64,000 bases of DNA from Candidatus Bathyarchaeota archaeon (GCA_013388905.1 JACAEI010000040.1:1-64000), one strand, 5' to 3'. Numbered from the stretch's first letter, positions 17,250 to 26,969 are shown. Notes: generated by a model from the letters alone, not told the origin. Numbers and translations are program-made.

Positions 17250-17957
17250 ATGGCTAAAAAGCCAGAGAGACGTTTCGTGCATCGAGAAGTCGTTTATGAT
17301 GCTGAACGCTGGAATCTGTTCAAGATGTTTAGGCAAAAAGCTACACTGCTGATGGAAGCGTTAAAGAATTTTCACCTAGACTCTGTAGTGCATGGTAGCA
17401 TCGCTAGAGGAGACGTAAATCGCAGAAGCGACGTAGACATTTTCATATTGAATCAACCGTCGTCCTTCATTGTGGAAACCGCGCTTGACAAAGCTGGCAT
17501 ATCAGCCAATAGACGTTTAATTGTGCAAGCCACGCCTTCTTATGCAATGAAAGCCTACATTGAAATAGGTGAGAACACATGCGTCTCGTTTCCTTTAATG
17601 AAAATGCGTAAAGTAGAAAAAGAATTCTACAAGTTTGGCGGCGATGCTACACTTGAAAATTTAAGTAAAAACATACGAGTTCCTGGAGTCGATAAGCGGT
17701 TGATGCTCATCGAACCAACGCAAAATGGGCACCGTGAAAGTTCGGTTGTTGGTCGAGAAGAACAGATTGCTAAACAGTTAGGAATATCTGTGGAAACAGT
17801 TCTAGATCGTGTTCACGCTCTTTTAAGAAGAGATGAAGTGGGCAGAACAGGAGTTTTCATAGAAAAAGAACTTTCAACTGACGAGAATTTTGAAATGGCT
17901 TTAAAGAGGCTAGCTGACGAGAACCCTGCGGTTCGGAGACGCCTAAAAAGTGTTTAG
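17250..17957 (+). CDS. archaeal nucleotidyltransferase-domain protein
   Basis: A 235-residue protein with a pol-beta-type nucleotidyltransferase core, VVHGSIARGDVNRRSDVDIFI (about 45-66), giving GS and the D-x-D metal pair. The C-terminal half includes a helix-turn-helix-like segment (IAKQLGISVETVLDRVHALLR, about 172-192). Found in archaea as an uncharacterised family. It has a good ribosome binding site (GAGGTTGAGTA) and is convergent with Pelota, with 3 nt between stops. Confidence 0.85.
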   Translation: MAKKPERRFVHREVVYDAERWNLFKMFRQKATLLMEALKNFHLDSVVHGSIARGDVNRRSDVDIFILNQPSSFIVETALDKAGISANRRLIVQATPSYAMKAYIEIGENTCVSFPLMKMRKVEKEFYKFGGDATLENLSKNIRVPGVDKRLMLIEPTQNGHRESSVVGREEQIAKQLGISVETVLDRVHALLRRDEVGRTGVFIEKELSTDENFEMALKRLADENPAVRRRLKSV

Positions 17958-17960
17958 GGC

Positions 17961-19040
17961 CTAGTATATTGCGAAGCGGAGAAGGGCAGCGATTCCGCCC
18001 AATGCAATGAGCTTTGCGCCAGCTTCATGTTCCGCGCTTACTACAAGTATACTTCCAGCTTTCTGCTCCACTTTTCTCATTAAATCCTCAAGAAGTAAAC
18101 GTTCTTCGTTTGAAGATTCACGCAATGCTGTATCTGCTAAGACAAGTTTTTCTACAGCCCCTAGCTGTGCTGCTTTTTCAACGTCTTCCATCCCATAAGT
18201 AACTGTTGGTTCGCCCTTTCCAAGCCTTTTCAGAATCTCTTCAACAGTTTCTGCTTCTTCAACAATTCGTTGGTGTTTCAGGGCTTTTAGCAATACGCCA
18301 GAGCGCATCGCCTCGTATATTCCAGCTACGCCTCCATTGTTTACACTTTTTACGTCTACTACGGATTTGGCAATGTCTCCCGCTTCGTTTTGGAGGAATT
18401 TTGCAAAGTCGCCTTTTACAAAGCCTACGCCGATTATTGCTATGGAACTTCGTGTCACTGTCCAGATTTGACGCAGACTATTCAATGCTTTTTGAAAATA
18501 CTCTTTCATGGCTGTGGTTCTTTTCTCGCTTTCCAGCTTTCCAGGAAGTTTTACGCGCTCTTCCATCTTGACTTCTACACCATACTGTGCTGTTGTGGCT
18601 ATTGCGTAGCCGTCGTCGTCTATGGCAACTATTATTATGGGTTTTTCAGATGTTTTGCTTGCTCTTTCCAAGCGTTCAATGTGGTGTCGAGCCCATTCTT
18701 TTTTCACGATTGCCAATGGTGTGTCCAATGCAATGTTTAGCGTGTGATGCGCGCCACATGGAACAGTTTCTGGTGCTTCACATATAACACCATGAATTCG
18801 GAGTCTACCCAAAAACTTGTCCCACATAACGCTCTCAACCTTTATGCCGAGAAAAACAGACACTCTTTCGCCACGTTTCGGTCTCTCATATACTCCTTCT
18901 TCTGGCTTTATTTCACGCGTAGTATAAGCGTAAACACAATCATTTTTATAAATCACATTATACAAGTGCCATAAATCATCAAAAGTATTAGGAGTAACCT
19001 TAACAAAGCCTTTCTTCAAATTCATCTCCAAGAGTTTCAA
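17961..19040 (-). CDS. pelA: mRNA surveillance protein Pelota
   Basis: eRF1-like factor that with aEF1A/ABCE1 releases stalled ribosomes. 359 residues: Pelota N domain (DDLWHLYNVIYKNDCVYAYTTREI), central domain (IIIVAIDDDGYAIATT and NEAGDIAKSVVDVKSVNNGG), and C-terminal domain (TYGMEDVEKAAQLGAVEKLVLAD). It lacks the GGQ of release factors, as expected. Full length. Confidence 0.95.
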   Translation of the reverse strand: MKLLEMNLKKGFVKVTPNTFDDLWHLYNVIYKNDCVYAYTTREIKPEEGVYERPKRGERVSVFLGIKVESVMWDKFLGRLRIHGVICEAPETVPCGAHHTLNIALDTPLAIVKKEWARHHIERLERASKTSEKPIIIVAIDDDGYAIATTAQYGVEVKMEERVKLPGKLESEKRTTAMKEYFQKALNSLRQIWTVTRSSIAIIGVGFVKGDFAKFLQNEAGDIAKSVVDVKSVNNGGVAGIYEAMRSGVLLKALKHQRIVEEAETVEEILKRLGKGEPTVTYGMEDVEKAAQLGAVEKLVLADTALRESSNEERLLLEDLMRKVEQKAGSILVVSAEHEAGAKLIALGGIAALLRFAIY

Positions 19041-19214
19041 ACCCTTTTAACCTCTCTCCTTATGCGTCTGTAAATGCAAATAATCAGCTTTTTAAATATA
19101 AATGTGCCAAAATTTGGGATGTTTCTGTAACTTCCTTTTTATGACATAAAAACAGTAGCGGAAAAATGTTAAAAGTAGCCCTTTGTTTTATTGATTCTTG
19201 AAAGGCGATAAGCC

Positions 19215-21599
19215 ATGAATGTTATGTTTTGGCTTCTAGATGTGAACTACGAAGTTAAAGATGGTGCGCCGGAAATTTGGCTTTGGGGTGTTAGCGATTC
19301 TGGAAAGCGCGTACTGATTATTGACAGAAATTTTGTTGCATATTTCTATGCTGTGATTGAAGAAAGTGCTGATTCAGCTAAAATTGCTAAGGAAATTGAT
19401 ACAGAAAAATATCCTTCTATTGTGAAGCTTGACATTGTTCAACGAAACTTTTTTGGAAAACCAATTAAAGCCATAAAAGTTTACTGCGAAAACCCAGACG
19501 TGATACCTAAATACGCCAAAGCTTTTCGAAGCTTGGAAGGTATAAAAGACTGCCTCGAAGACGACATTCGCTATTCGATGCGTTATCTAATCGACAATAA
19601 TGTTGTTCCGTGCGGATGGCACAAAGTAGAAGCAACTGAAGAAACAGATATCAAGAATGTTCAAGTTGACAAAATCTACGAGGCGACATCCTACCCAACA
19701 CTTCTTGAGAAGGCTGATGTGCCACAACTGAAAATTCTAGGTTTCTCAACCATATGTTACAGTCGTGAAGGCTCGCCAAAACCAGACAGAAACCCAGCAA
19801 TCATCATTTCAACTGCAACAAATCATAGTAAGGAAAAACAGTTCTTGGCAAACGAGAACAAAAACGACAAGACCCTAATCGAAAACTTCATAGAATACGT
19901 GCGCAACTTCGACCCAGATGTTATCGTAGGATATGGCATAAATGGACGTGACTGGCAATATCTTAGTGAGCGGTGCAAGAAACTAGGCTTACAATTACAC
20001 GTGGATAGAGCTGGAACCGAACCTCACACAAGTGTGTACGGTCATGTTTCGCTCACTGGAAGAGTCAACATAGACCTCTACGATTTCGCTGACGAATTCC
20101 CAGAAGTTAAGATTAAAACTTTGGAGAATTTGGCTGATTATTTGGGTGTCATGAAAATTGAAAATCGCACGTTGATAGAGGATGTAGACTTCGCAGATTA
20201 TTGGGATGATAAGAATAAACGTGAAACTCTCAAAAAGTTTTCAATGGAAAATACGCACTGTGTTATGGGAATAGCTGATGCCATCCTCGACTTTGCCACG
20301 CAGCTTTCAAATCTTGTAGGCTTGCCACTAGACCATGTTGGCACAGCAGCTGTAGGCTTCAGAGTAGAATGGTTCTTGATAAAGCATGCGCAGAAGATAG
20401 GTGAACTTGTGCCTAGAAGAATTGAACAGCCCTATAGACCCTACGCAGGCGCCATTGTGCTCCAACCAGAGCCGGGGCTGCATGAGAACATTGCTATTTT
20501 AGATTTTAAGTCTATGTATCCCAGCTTGATGATAACCTACAACCTCTCTCCAGACACTTACATACAACCAAAAGAGCCAGAGCCCTCAAGCGGAGTTTAC
20601 GAAGCTCCTGAAGTTAAGCACAAATTCCGAAAAGAACCAGCCGGCTTCTACAAAGAAGTGTTATCCTACCTTATTAAAGTGCGTGATGAAGTGCGTTTAA
20701 AAATGAAGAAAACCGCTCCAGAAAGCACAGAATATCGCGTTTTGGATGCTCGTCAAAAGGCTGTGAAAGTAATAACTAACGCTTCATACGGGTATGCCGG
20801 ATGGATTGGAGCGCGATGGTACATGAAACCAGTAGCCGAGGCAGCCACCGCGTTGGGAAGACACACAATTCTCAACGCTATTAAAATGGCTGAAAAAGCT
20901 GGACTAAAAGTAGTTTATGGCGACACAGACAGCTTATTCGTCAAGAATGAACCGGAAAAAATTGAAAAACTCTCCAAAGAAATTGAAGAAAAGCAAGGTT
21001 TAGAAATCAAGCCGGACAAGGTTTATACACGTATTTTCTTCACAGAAGCCAAGAAACGCTACGCTGGGCTCTTGCTAAGTGGACAACTGGAAATCGTTGG
21101 CTTAGAAGTTATTCGTGGAGACTGGGCAACCGTAGCCAAAAAAGTGCAAGAAAAGGTTTTGGAAATAATCTTGAAAGAGCAGTCACCCAAAAAAGCGGCT
21201 AGATTTGTGCAACAATTCATTACTGAATTACGGCAAAAACGTGTTCCTTATCGCGACCTTGTCATCTGGAAGACGCTAACTAAACCTGTAGAGGAATACG
21301 AGATTAAGGCTCCTCATGTAGAAGCTGCAAAAATGCTGATGGAGAAAGGTCGGAAACTCGCAGCAGGCGACAAGATAGGCTACGTGGCAGTAATTGGCAC
21401 AGGACGCCTATGTGAAAGAGTTAAACCATACATTTTCGCCTCATATGACGAAGTAGACATAGAATATTATGTATCAAAACAAGTTGTGCCAGCCGCAGCA
21501 AGAATCCTCGAAAGTTTTGACATAACAGAAGAGCAATTGTTAGGCTTAAAAACAGAGGAAAAGGAGACTAGAAGGCTCACAGAATTTTTCGGAAGCTAA
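19215..21599 (+). CDS. B-family DNA polymerase with degenerate exonuclease site
   Basis: 794 residues with archaeal PolB architecture. Polymerase motifs are intact: motif A LDFKSMYPS (D430), motif B KVITNASYGY (518-526), motif C YGDTDS (D570, D572). The 3'-5' exonuclease motifs are not. Exo I reads FSTI (177-180) where FDIE is expected, so both carboxylates are lost. Exo II reads YGINGRD (only D246 kept). Exo III reads FSMEN (342-346) where YxxxD is expected. It should therefore polymerise without proofreading. It may be a second, translesion-like polymerase or depend on separate proofreading. The ATG start has a purine-rich site upstream. Confidence 0.93.
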   Translation: MNVMFWLLDVNYEVKDGAPEIWLWGVSDSGKRVLIIDRNFVAYFYAVIEESADSAKIAKEIDTEKYPSIVKLDIVQRNFFGKPIKAIKVYCENPDVIPKYAKAFRSLEGIKDCLEDDIRYSMRYLIDNNVVPCGWHKVEATEETDIKNVQVDKIYEATSYPTLLEKADVPQLKILGFSTICYSREGSPKPDRNPAIIISTATNHSKEKQFLANENKNDKTLIENFIEYVRNFDPDVIVGYGINGRDWQYLSERCKKLGLQLHVDRAGTEPHTSVYGHVSLTGRVNIDLYDFADEFPEVKIKTLENLADYLGVMKIENRTLIEDVDFADYWDDKNKRETLKKFSMENTHCVMGIADAILDFATQLSNLVGLPLDHVGTAAVGFRVEWFLIKHAQKIGELVPRRIEQPYRPYAGAIVLQPEPGLHENIAILDFKSMYPSLMITYNLSPDTYIQPKEPEPSSGVYEAPEVKHKFRKEPAGFYKEVLSYLIKVRDEVRLKMKKTAPESTEYRVLDARQKAVKVITNASYGYAGWIGARWYMKPVAEAATALGRHTILNAIKMAEKAGLKVVYGDTDSLFVKNEPEKIEKLSKEIEEKQGLEIKPDKVYTRIFFTEAKKRYAGLLLSGQLEIVGLEVIRGDWATVAKKVQEKVLEIILKEQSPKKAARFVQQFITELRQKRVPYRDLVIWKTLTKPVEEYEIKAPHVEAAKMLMEKGRKLAAGDKIGYVAVIGTGRLCERVKPYIFASYDEVDIEYYVSKQVVPAAARILESFDITEEQLLGLKTEEKETRRLTEFFGS

Positions 21600-22738
21600 C
21601 CTTCAGCAATTTCTGAAAACGTCAATAACTGAACATTTAACGAGGGTTTAACAGCTTCAGACGTACGTGATGCAATAATTTTCTTAATGTTTCTTTCGCT
21701 TGCCACATCTACAATTCTTTGTGTAATAATGCCATCAAAGACAACAGTGTCTACACCTTCTATCTGCGTAAGCTTCTCGGCTAGTTGACTTACTGGAATG
21801 CGTTCAACTTGCTCCAACTTTTCGTTTAGGAGCACAGCTTCTAAAGTGCCTTCTAACTCCTTTGCAAGCTGGGCGATTTCTTTTGGAACTTCAATTTTCT
21901 GTTTCTCTCTTTTCGGTTTGAATAGCTCTTCTATTGGGACTTTAGCTTCTAAGGCTTCGAATATTTCTTTGCAGTTCAATTCTTCAACTTCTTTGCCTCT
22001 TGGCGCCCTAGCAATGTATTTTGTGTCTGTAACCTGCAAAAGTTCTTTTAAGATTAGGTCTCCGCCTCTGTCTCCGTCGAGAAAGGCTGTAACCTCCTTT
22101 TCTTTGGAAAGTTTCTTGACGGTGTCTGGAACTTTGGCGCCTTCTAATGCTAATACGTTTAGCATTCCGCATCGCATTAGATTTATTACATCAGCTCTTC
22201 CTTCGACAAGGATTAATTCCTTAGAACTTGCGACTTCAGGACCGGCAGATAATTCTTCTGGGCCGTACTTTTCCACTTTTGCGATTTTCAAGGTTTCTGC
22301 AACTTCTTTGAAGACTTCGTCTACTGAGGGCATGGCTTCAATTGTCCATTTGTGAAGAATTTCTTTGGCTCTGTCAATAATGATTTTTCTACGGGCTTCT
22401 CTGACATCTTCAATTTTTTCTAGAGTCACTTTTGCGGCGCACGGTCCAACTCTGTTTATGCTTTCTATGCTTGCAGCCAATAAAGCAGTGGAGACTTTGT
22501 CTAGGCTTGTAGGAATGGTAATCGTGCCTGTTGTTTTGTCTTGTTTTGAATGTAGTTCGATTTCTATTCTTCCAATTCTTCCAGATTTTTGCAGTTCCCT
22601 TAGATCGAGTTCTGGTCCGAATAAGCCTTCTGTTTGTCCGAAAACTGCTCCAATAACGTCTGGTTTTTCAACTACTCCTTCTATTTCGAATTTTGCGTTT
22701 ATGACATACTTTATGGTAAACGTTTGGGATGAACCCGT
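21596..22738 (-). CDS. dnaG: archaeal DnaG primase-like protein, apparent ACG start
   Basis: Toprim-containing DnaG, which in archaea binds the RNA exosome and can prime DNA. The frame encodes the complete N-terminal domain (KYVINAKFEIEGVVEKPDVI, GQTEGLFGPELDLRELQKSG) before the Toprim core (ILVEGRADVI, AFLDGDRGGDLILKEL). Between the upstream stop (22763) and TTG 22480 there is no ATG, GTG or TTG, although homology requires the region. GGAGGTG (22752-22746) lies 7 nt before ACG 22738, giving a 380-residue protein of normal length. Ends overlap polB by 4 nt, convergent. Confidence 0.9.
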   Translation of the reverse strand, partial: TGSSQTFTIKYVINAKFEIEGVVEKPDVIGAVFGQTEGLFGPELDLRELQKSGRIGRIEIELHSKQDKTTGTITIPTSLDKVSTALLAASIESINRVGPCAAKVTLEKIEDVREARRKIIIDRAKEILHKWTIEAMPSVDEVFKEVAETLKIAKVEKYGPEELSAGPEVASSKELILVEGRADVINLMRCGMLNVLALEGAKVPDTVKKLSKEKEVTAFLDGDRGGDLILKELLQVTDTKYIARAPRGKEVEELNCKEIFEALEAKVPIEELFKPKREKQKIEVPKEIAQLAKELEGTLEAVLLNEKLEQVERIPVSQLAEKLTQIEGVDTVVFDGIITQRIVDVASERNIKKIIASRTSEAVKPSLNVQLLTFSEIAEG

Positions 22739-22844
22739 AAGCGTACACCTCCAATTGATTAGTTAGGTAAGGTTAATCGCGTGATGAGAGAACCGCGCTC
22801 TCAACTCACAATTGTTTACCTTTACTATTTATTACTTTTATGAA

Positions 22845-23261
22845 TTATGAATTACTAGTCTTCCTCTTTAACGTTTCCATATAGCTGACTAAGCCTTCCA
22901 CATCTTTTACTTCTGTTCCCAAAATGCTTGAAAGGGCTCTCCAGAGTTGAATGTTTGGCTTTGTCCCAGTTTTTTCCAGATATTGTTCAAGGTTTCTGGT
23001 TAACTCCCTTCCTCGTCTGTCAAAATCTAGTAGCAGTATTACTTCTTTGGCTTCTGTTTTCTCCACTTCAGAAACGACGTCAAGGGATGCTTTACCACCA
23101 GTTTTTGCAGAGATGATTCTTCCTTTTACACCAAGTGCTCTTAAGGCTTCGGCATCTTTTTTGCCTTCCACAATTATAGGTATCCCAGCAGCAGATTCTT
23201 CCGCTAAGCAGTCTAAAATTTGCAGAATTTTCGCTTCTTTATTTTTAAGATGCGCTGACAA
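22845..23261 (-). CDS. small Toprim-domain protein
   Basis: A 138-residue single Toprim domain: PIIVEGKKDAEALRALG (Glu of the Toprim active site) and ILLLDFDRRGRELTRNL (DxD). This arrangement is found in archaeal small primase/RNase M5-like proteins of unknown function. The TTG start lies 7 nt after AGGT, right behind the tyrS stop, so it is in an operon with tyrS; dnaG, another Toprim protein, follows. Confidence 0.85.
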   Translation of the reverse strand: MSAHLKNKEAKILQILDCLAEESAAGIPIIVEGKKDAEALRALGVKGRIISAKTGGKASLDVVSEVEKTEAKEVILLLDFDRRGRELTRNLEQYLEKTGTKPNIQLWRALSSILGTEVKDVEGLVSYMETLKRKTSNS

Positions 23262-23266
23262 GTTTC

Positions 23267-24343
23267 TTACCTAGTTATTTCCACAGTTTTTAGAACGTTC
23301 AAGTGTTCATTTGCTTCTTTGTTGGTTTCAAAATATCTTCTGATGGGTTCAAGGATTATTGCCAATTCCTTTGCCACTGCATTCTTCAAATCTTGTGGGT
23401 GAAGATTACCTTGGCTATAGCTTTTTTCAAGCTCCTTATAATTTTGAAACTCTATTGCACCGCCAAATTTTGCTGGTCGCTCTATTCTAAACGTGTTTTT
23501 TTCGTGAAAGATAACGTATTTTACTATCTCCAGTATAGGGTTCATTTCTACGAGTTTTTCTGGACACCAGGCTTTTCTTAGTTTTTCTTTTATCTGCTCT
23601 TCTGTGTCGTGGATGAAAATTGCTGTCCACGGCTTTGACTTGCTCATTTTACTTGCAATGACTTGTTCCAGTTTGTCTCTCGTTTCGAGCTTGACTGGTT
23701 TTGCAATGCCCATTAGCAAGTGGTGGTGAACAGCCACTGGTTTTTTCCAACCCATCTTTGGATATATCTCTCGGGCTAAGACGTGGGCTTTTCTTTGATC
23801 CAAGCCTCCATGCGGTATATCTGCGCCTATTTCTTTTATATCGACTGCTTGCATCGGCGGATAGAAATATTGAGACAAGTCGAGCGCTTCGCTTTCGCTT
23901 CGTCCCATTATTGTCAAACATCTTAACGTTCTACTGAGCGTCATATGCTTTGAGAATTTCACTAGGTTTCGCCAGTATTCATCATTGTTATGATAAAGCT
24001 CAGAGCCTACAACAACCTTTACTCCAGGACAGAAGAATTCGAAGGCTTTTGCATAGTATTTTGCTGCAGCCAAGATTTTATTCCAGTCTCCGCCAAATTT
24101 GTCGTTTATGAAGCTGTGCCAATCTGCCATGTAAGCTTGACATTTTATTCCAGCTTTCAAAAAATCGTTTATCTTGAAGCCAGAAACAACAAAATTGCCT
24201 AGGTGTAACATGCCGGAGATTTCAAAGCCTTGATAGTGTCCTGGGTGTTCATTGGTTTCCAGAAGCTCTCTTAACTCTTTTTCTATCAATATTTCTTCTG
24301 TTGGAGGCTTTTTAATCAAGTCAATCTTTGTTTCTATGTCCAA
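23267..24343 (-). CDS. tyrS: tyrosyl-tRNA synthetase (archaeal type)
   Basis: Class I synthetase charging tRNA-Tyr. N-terminal archaeal pattern IDLIKKPPTEEILIEKELREL, then HYQGFEISG and HLGN (the HIGH box), YFYPPMQAVDI...GGLDQRKAHVLARE, and KMSKSKP (KMSKS box). The C-terminal HPQDLKNAVAKELAIILEPIRRYF is typical of archaeal TyrRS. 358 residues, slightly longer than the euryarchaeal form. TrpRS was considered, but the GGLDQRK and C-terminal signatures favour TyrRS. Confidence 0.93.
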   Translation of the reverse strand: MDIETKIDLIKKPPTEEILIEKELRELLETNEHPGHYQGFEISGMLHLGNFVVSGFKINDFLKAGIKCQAYMADWHSFINDKFGGDWNKILAAAKYYAKAFEFFCPGVKVVVGSELYHNNDEYWRNLVKFSKHMTLSRTLRCLTIMGRSESEALDLSQYFYPPMQAVDIKEIGADIPHGGLDQRKAHVLAREIYPKMGWKKPVAVHHHLLMGIAKPVKLETRDKLEQVIASKMSKSKPWTAIFIHDTEEQIKEKLRKAWCPEKLVEMNPILEIVKYVIFHEKNTFRIERPAKFGGAIEFQNYKELEKSYSQGNLHPQDLKNAVAKELAIILEPIRRYFETNKEANEHLNVLKTVEITR

Positions 24344-24582
24344 GCTTGATCCTGCCTTGTGGCTGACGACCCTAATGTTCTATGAGCTGGTTAGACTTAA
24401 AAGTTAGCATATCGCCAAGAGGCACACATAAGTACTAATTCTGCACACACAAACGCTTAAGGTAGCCCGAGATAGCTTCGAACTCCCTTTTTCCTGCTTG
24501 GGAGAAAACCAGTAAACTCGTGTTATTCCGCAAACCAAAACTCACCGAGGTTTAACCCTATTCAAAGTGCTCCAAAACTGAT

Positions 24583-25524
24583 TTGTATCGTGCGTCTTAT
24601 AAAAAATCCTTAAATGAGTTAGGGCACTATTATGTTGAATTAAGACACAAAGGAATTTTAATGTCTTCATCTACACTGTCTGACTTATTGCGGCATTCTG
24701 ATTTATCAAAAGTGAATATGTATACCATCCCTATTTCTAATTCCTTGTCTCTCAGAGTTTACTCGAATACGCGACCTTATAACTGGAAGATAGCGAATTT
24801 GCAGAAAGGTTTAATCCTCGTATTTAATGGCTCCGAAAAAGTTGGAGAAGGAACTGGATTTGGCTTTCCCGCAGTAGTTTATGCAGATGAAACGTATTTT
24901 TCGGGCACAGCAACCATCTATGTGTCTCAACGCAAGAACTGCACGGTGATCTATAAAGAATTCCACATGGACAGAGTCTCGAGAAACAATCTCAAGCATG
25001 TCAAACTACAAAATCGGAAAGTCCGTGCACTATTAAGACATTTAGCAGACCTATATCAAAAACATAAACATCTGCGTTTCTTGCTCGTGAAAAGTTTTTT
25101 TGTGAAGATGGGGATCAAAAGCAATTTTGTAAAAACTCCATCTGTTGGTAAAGTTCTGATTTCGTTTACCATAAACAAACGCTTCATCCATGTTAAAGCC
25201 GATTTTAGCCTTCTCAACAGAAAAAATCCACGAAAATTTTTCCTTTTAAACGAACAAAGTTCAAAGTTTTTTAGAAGATACATAGACGCAAATCATAGGG
25301 AACTGTTCGATAAGCAGATAGGTGCTTGGAACTTGGTTCAGGCAGATTGGGTTTGCATAACAAGTATAAACAGCAAAATCGGCTTTAAAATGTGGAAGTC
25401 TGATGGTATTCTGCGAAGAGGACGAGAATTCATCAATAACTCTTTAGACTGGGTGGGATTAGACTACGAAATTAGTCCAAGAAAAACTGTTTTCGAGTAT
25501 GACATTGAAATTTTGGGAGGCTGA
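24583..25524 (+). CDS. unknown 313-residue protein upstream of radical SAM gene
   Basis: No family recognised. It is mostly predicted beta with a conserved-looking segment GEGTGFGFPAVVYADETYFSGTA at about 85-107, and basic C-terminal half. No signal peptide or membrane helix. It ends 7 nt before the B12-radical SAM gene, so it is probably its partner, perhaps handling the substrate or product. Start TTG 24583 is uncertain; no clear ribosome binding site. Confidence 0.65.
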   Translation: MYRASYKKSLNELGHYYVELRHKGILMSSSTLSDLLRHSDLSKVNMYTIPISNSLSLRVYSNTRPYNWKIANLQKGLILVFNGSEKVGEGTGFGFPAVVYADETYFSGTATIYVSQRKNCTVIYKEFHMDRVSRNNLKHVKLQNRKVRALLRHLADLYQKHKHLRFLLVKSFFVKMGIKSNFVKTPSVGKVLISFTINKRFIHVKADFSLLNRKNPRKFFLLNEQSSKFFRRYIDANHRELFDKQIGAWNLVQADWVCITSINSKIGFKMWKSDGILRRGREFINNSLDWVGLDYEISPRKTVFEYDIEILGG

Positions 25525-25531
25525 TTTATAG

Positions 25532-26893
25532 GTGACGAAAGTTACCTTGGTTTATCCATATTTTCGACCCTTCAATGACGATTCAGTTTTTAGGTTTCCG
25601 CCTTTGGGTTTGGGCTACATAGCTTCGTCTTTAAGAAAACATGGCGTATCAGTTACTTTAGTGGACTGTACTTTCCTTACAAAAAAAGAAGCGCTGAAAA
25701 AAATTCAGCTCTCAAATCCAGAGATTATTGGAATTTACTCCATGTTTTCCATGAAACAGCAATCTATCGCATTGGCGAAACTTAGAAAAAACTGCGAGAT
25801 ACTTATTGCTGGCGGACCTTTGCCAACACTAACCCCGAAGGATTTTCTCCGGGAATTTGATGTTGTTGTGATTGGCGAAGGCGAGGAAACTATTGTTGAA
25901 CTTGTCGATGCTATAGAGAAGAATCTGGACTTGTCAACCATCAAAGGAATTGTGTATAGAGAAAAAGGCGGAGGCGATGTCGGGATTACTCCTTCACGGG
26001 CTGTTATTCGAGATTTGGATGGTGTGTCTTTTCCGTCTCGCGATTTGTTTGACAATCAATCCTACAAGAATTATTATTCAAAGAAGTTTGGCTATACGAT
26101 TACGTCTATGATAACATCGAGAGGTTGTCCGTTTAACTGTGATTTTTGCAGCCGCTCTGTTTTTGGCAACGAGTTTAGAACAAGATCAGCGGTTAATATC
26201 GTGGATGAAATAGAAACTGTTCTGGCATTGGGTTATGATAGAATATGGTTTGCTGATGACTGTTTCACGTTGAACCGCAAACGTCTTATCGAAATCTGCG
26301 ATGAAATAATCAACAGACGTTTAAGAGTTGGCTGGGAATGTCTTTCAAGAGTGGACACAATCGACAGAGATGTTGCTAACAAAATGAGAGAGGCTGGATG
26401 TGTACGCGTCTTCTTTGGCATCGAATCTGGAAATAACTCAGTTTTGGCGGTTATGAATAAGCAGACTACAGTTGAACGTGCAAGGAAAGCTGTCTTTATT
26501 GCTAAGAAGGCTGGGATTCAAGTTGGCGCTTTTTTTATTTTGGGGTATCCTAGTGAGAGCGACAAGACTGTTTTGGACACGGTGAGGTTTGCGTCTTCGC
26601 TTCCTCTGGATTATCTTTCTTTCACTTTGCCATATCCTATTCCCGGAACGCCTCTTTATGAGCGGGTTAAAGGTGAGATTGCGCTTGGTGATTGGAATGA
26701 GCCTAAGAATTTGCGTTTTATTAGGCACGAGTTGTTGTTTCGTGGAGGTTTCAGTGAGGGTAAGCTGAAGTTTGCGATTGGGAAGGCTATGGTGCAGTTT
26801 TATTTGCGGAAATATCTAGGCAACCGTGGTTATAGGTTAGTGGGTATACCTTTTGAGCGTTTGACTAATTTAACGTTTGAACTTATACGCTAA
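25532..26893 (+). CDS. B12-binding radical SAM protein
   Basis: 453 residues. The N-terminal cobalamin-binding domain (about 1-135) opens VTLVYPYFRPF, with FPPLGLGYIASSLRK and VVVIGEGEETIVELV. The radical SAM core (about 185-400) has RGCPFNCDFCSR (the CxxxCxxC cluster), FADDCFTLNRKRL, VRVFFGIESGNNSVLAVMNK and FILGYPSES. This architecture is shared by methylases and cyclases such as BchE-like proteins; the substrate is unknown. GTG start with GGAGG 11 nt upstream. Its companion is the preceding unknown gene. Confidence 0.92.
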   Translation: MTKVTLVYPYFRPFNDDSVFRFPPLGLGYIASSLRKHGVSVTLVDCTFLTKKEALKKIQLSNPEIIGIYSMFSMKQQSIALAKLRKNCEILIAGGPLPTLTPKDFLREFDVVVIGEGEETIVELVDAIEKNLDLSTIKGIVYREKGGGDVGITPSRAVIRDLDGVSFPSRDLFDNQSYKNYYSKKFGYTITSMITSRGCPFNCDFCSRSVFGNEFRTRSAVNIVDEIETVLALGYDRIWFADDCFTLNRKRLIEICDEIINRRLRVGWECLSRVDTIDRDVANKMREAGCVRVFFGIESGNNSVLAVMNKQTTVERARKAVFIAKKAGIQVGAFFILGYPSESDKTVLDTVRFASSLPLDYLSFTLPYPIPGTPLYERVKGEIALGDWNEPKNLRFIRHELLFRGGFSEGKLKFAIGKAMVQFYLRKYLGNRGYRLVGIPFERLTNLTFELIR

Positions 26894-26969
26894 GCGCGCA
26901 TGCATACAAACGTTATCTATCCCCTCTTTGGATCCAAATAGGTGGAAAAGTGTGTTGAGCAAAAAGTAG

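Noticed and set aside
18206-18571. 121-codon frame opposite pelA
   Set aside because: Entirely inside pelA on the other strand, composition skewed to Leu/Gln/Arg; a shadow.
23649-23921. 90-codon minus-strand frame inside tyrS
   Set aside because: Lies in another frame of tyrS on the same strand and has no start signal; a shadow.
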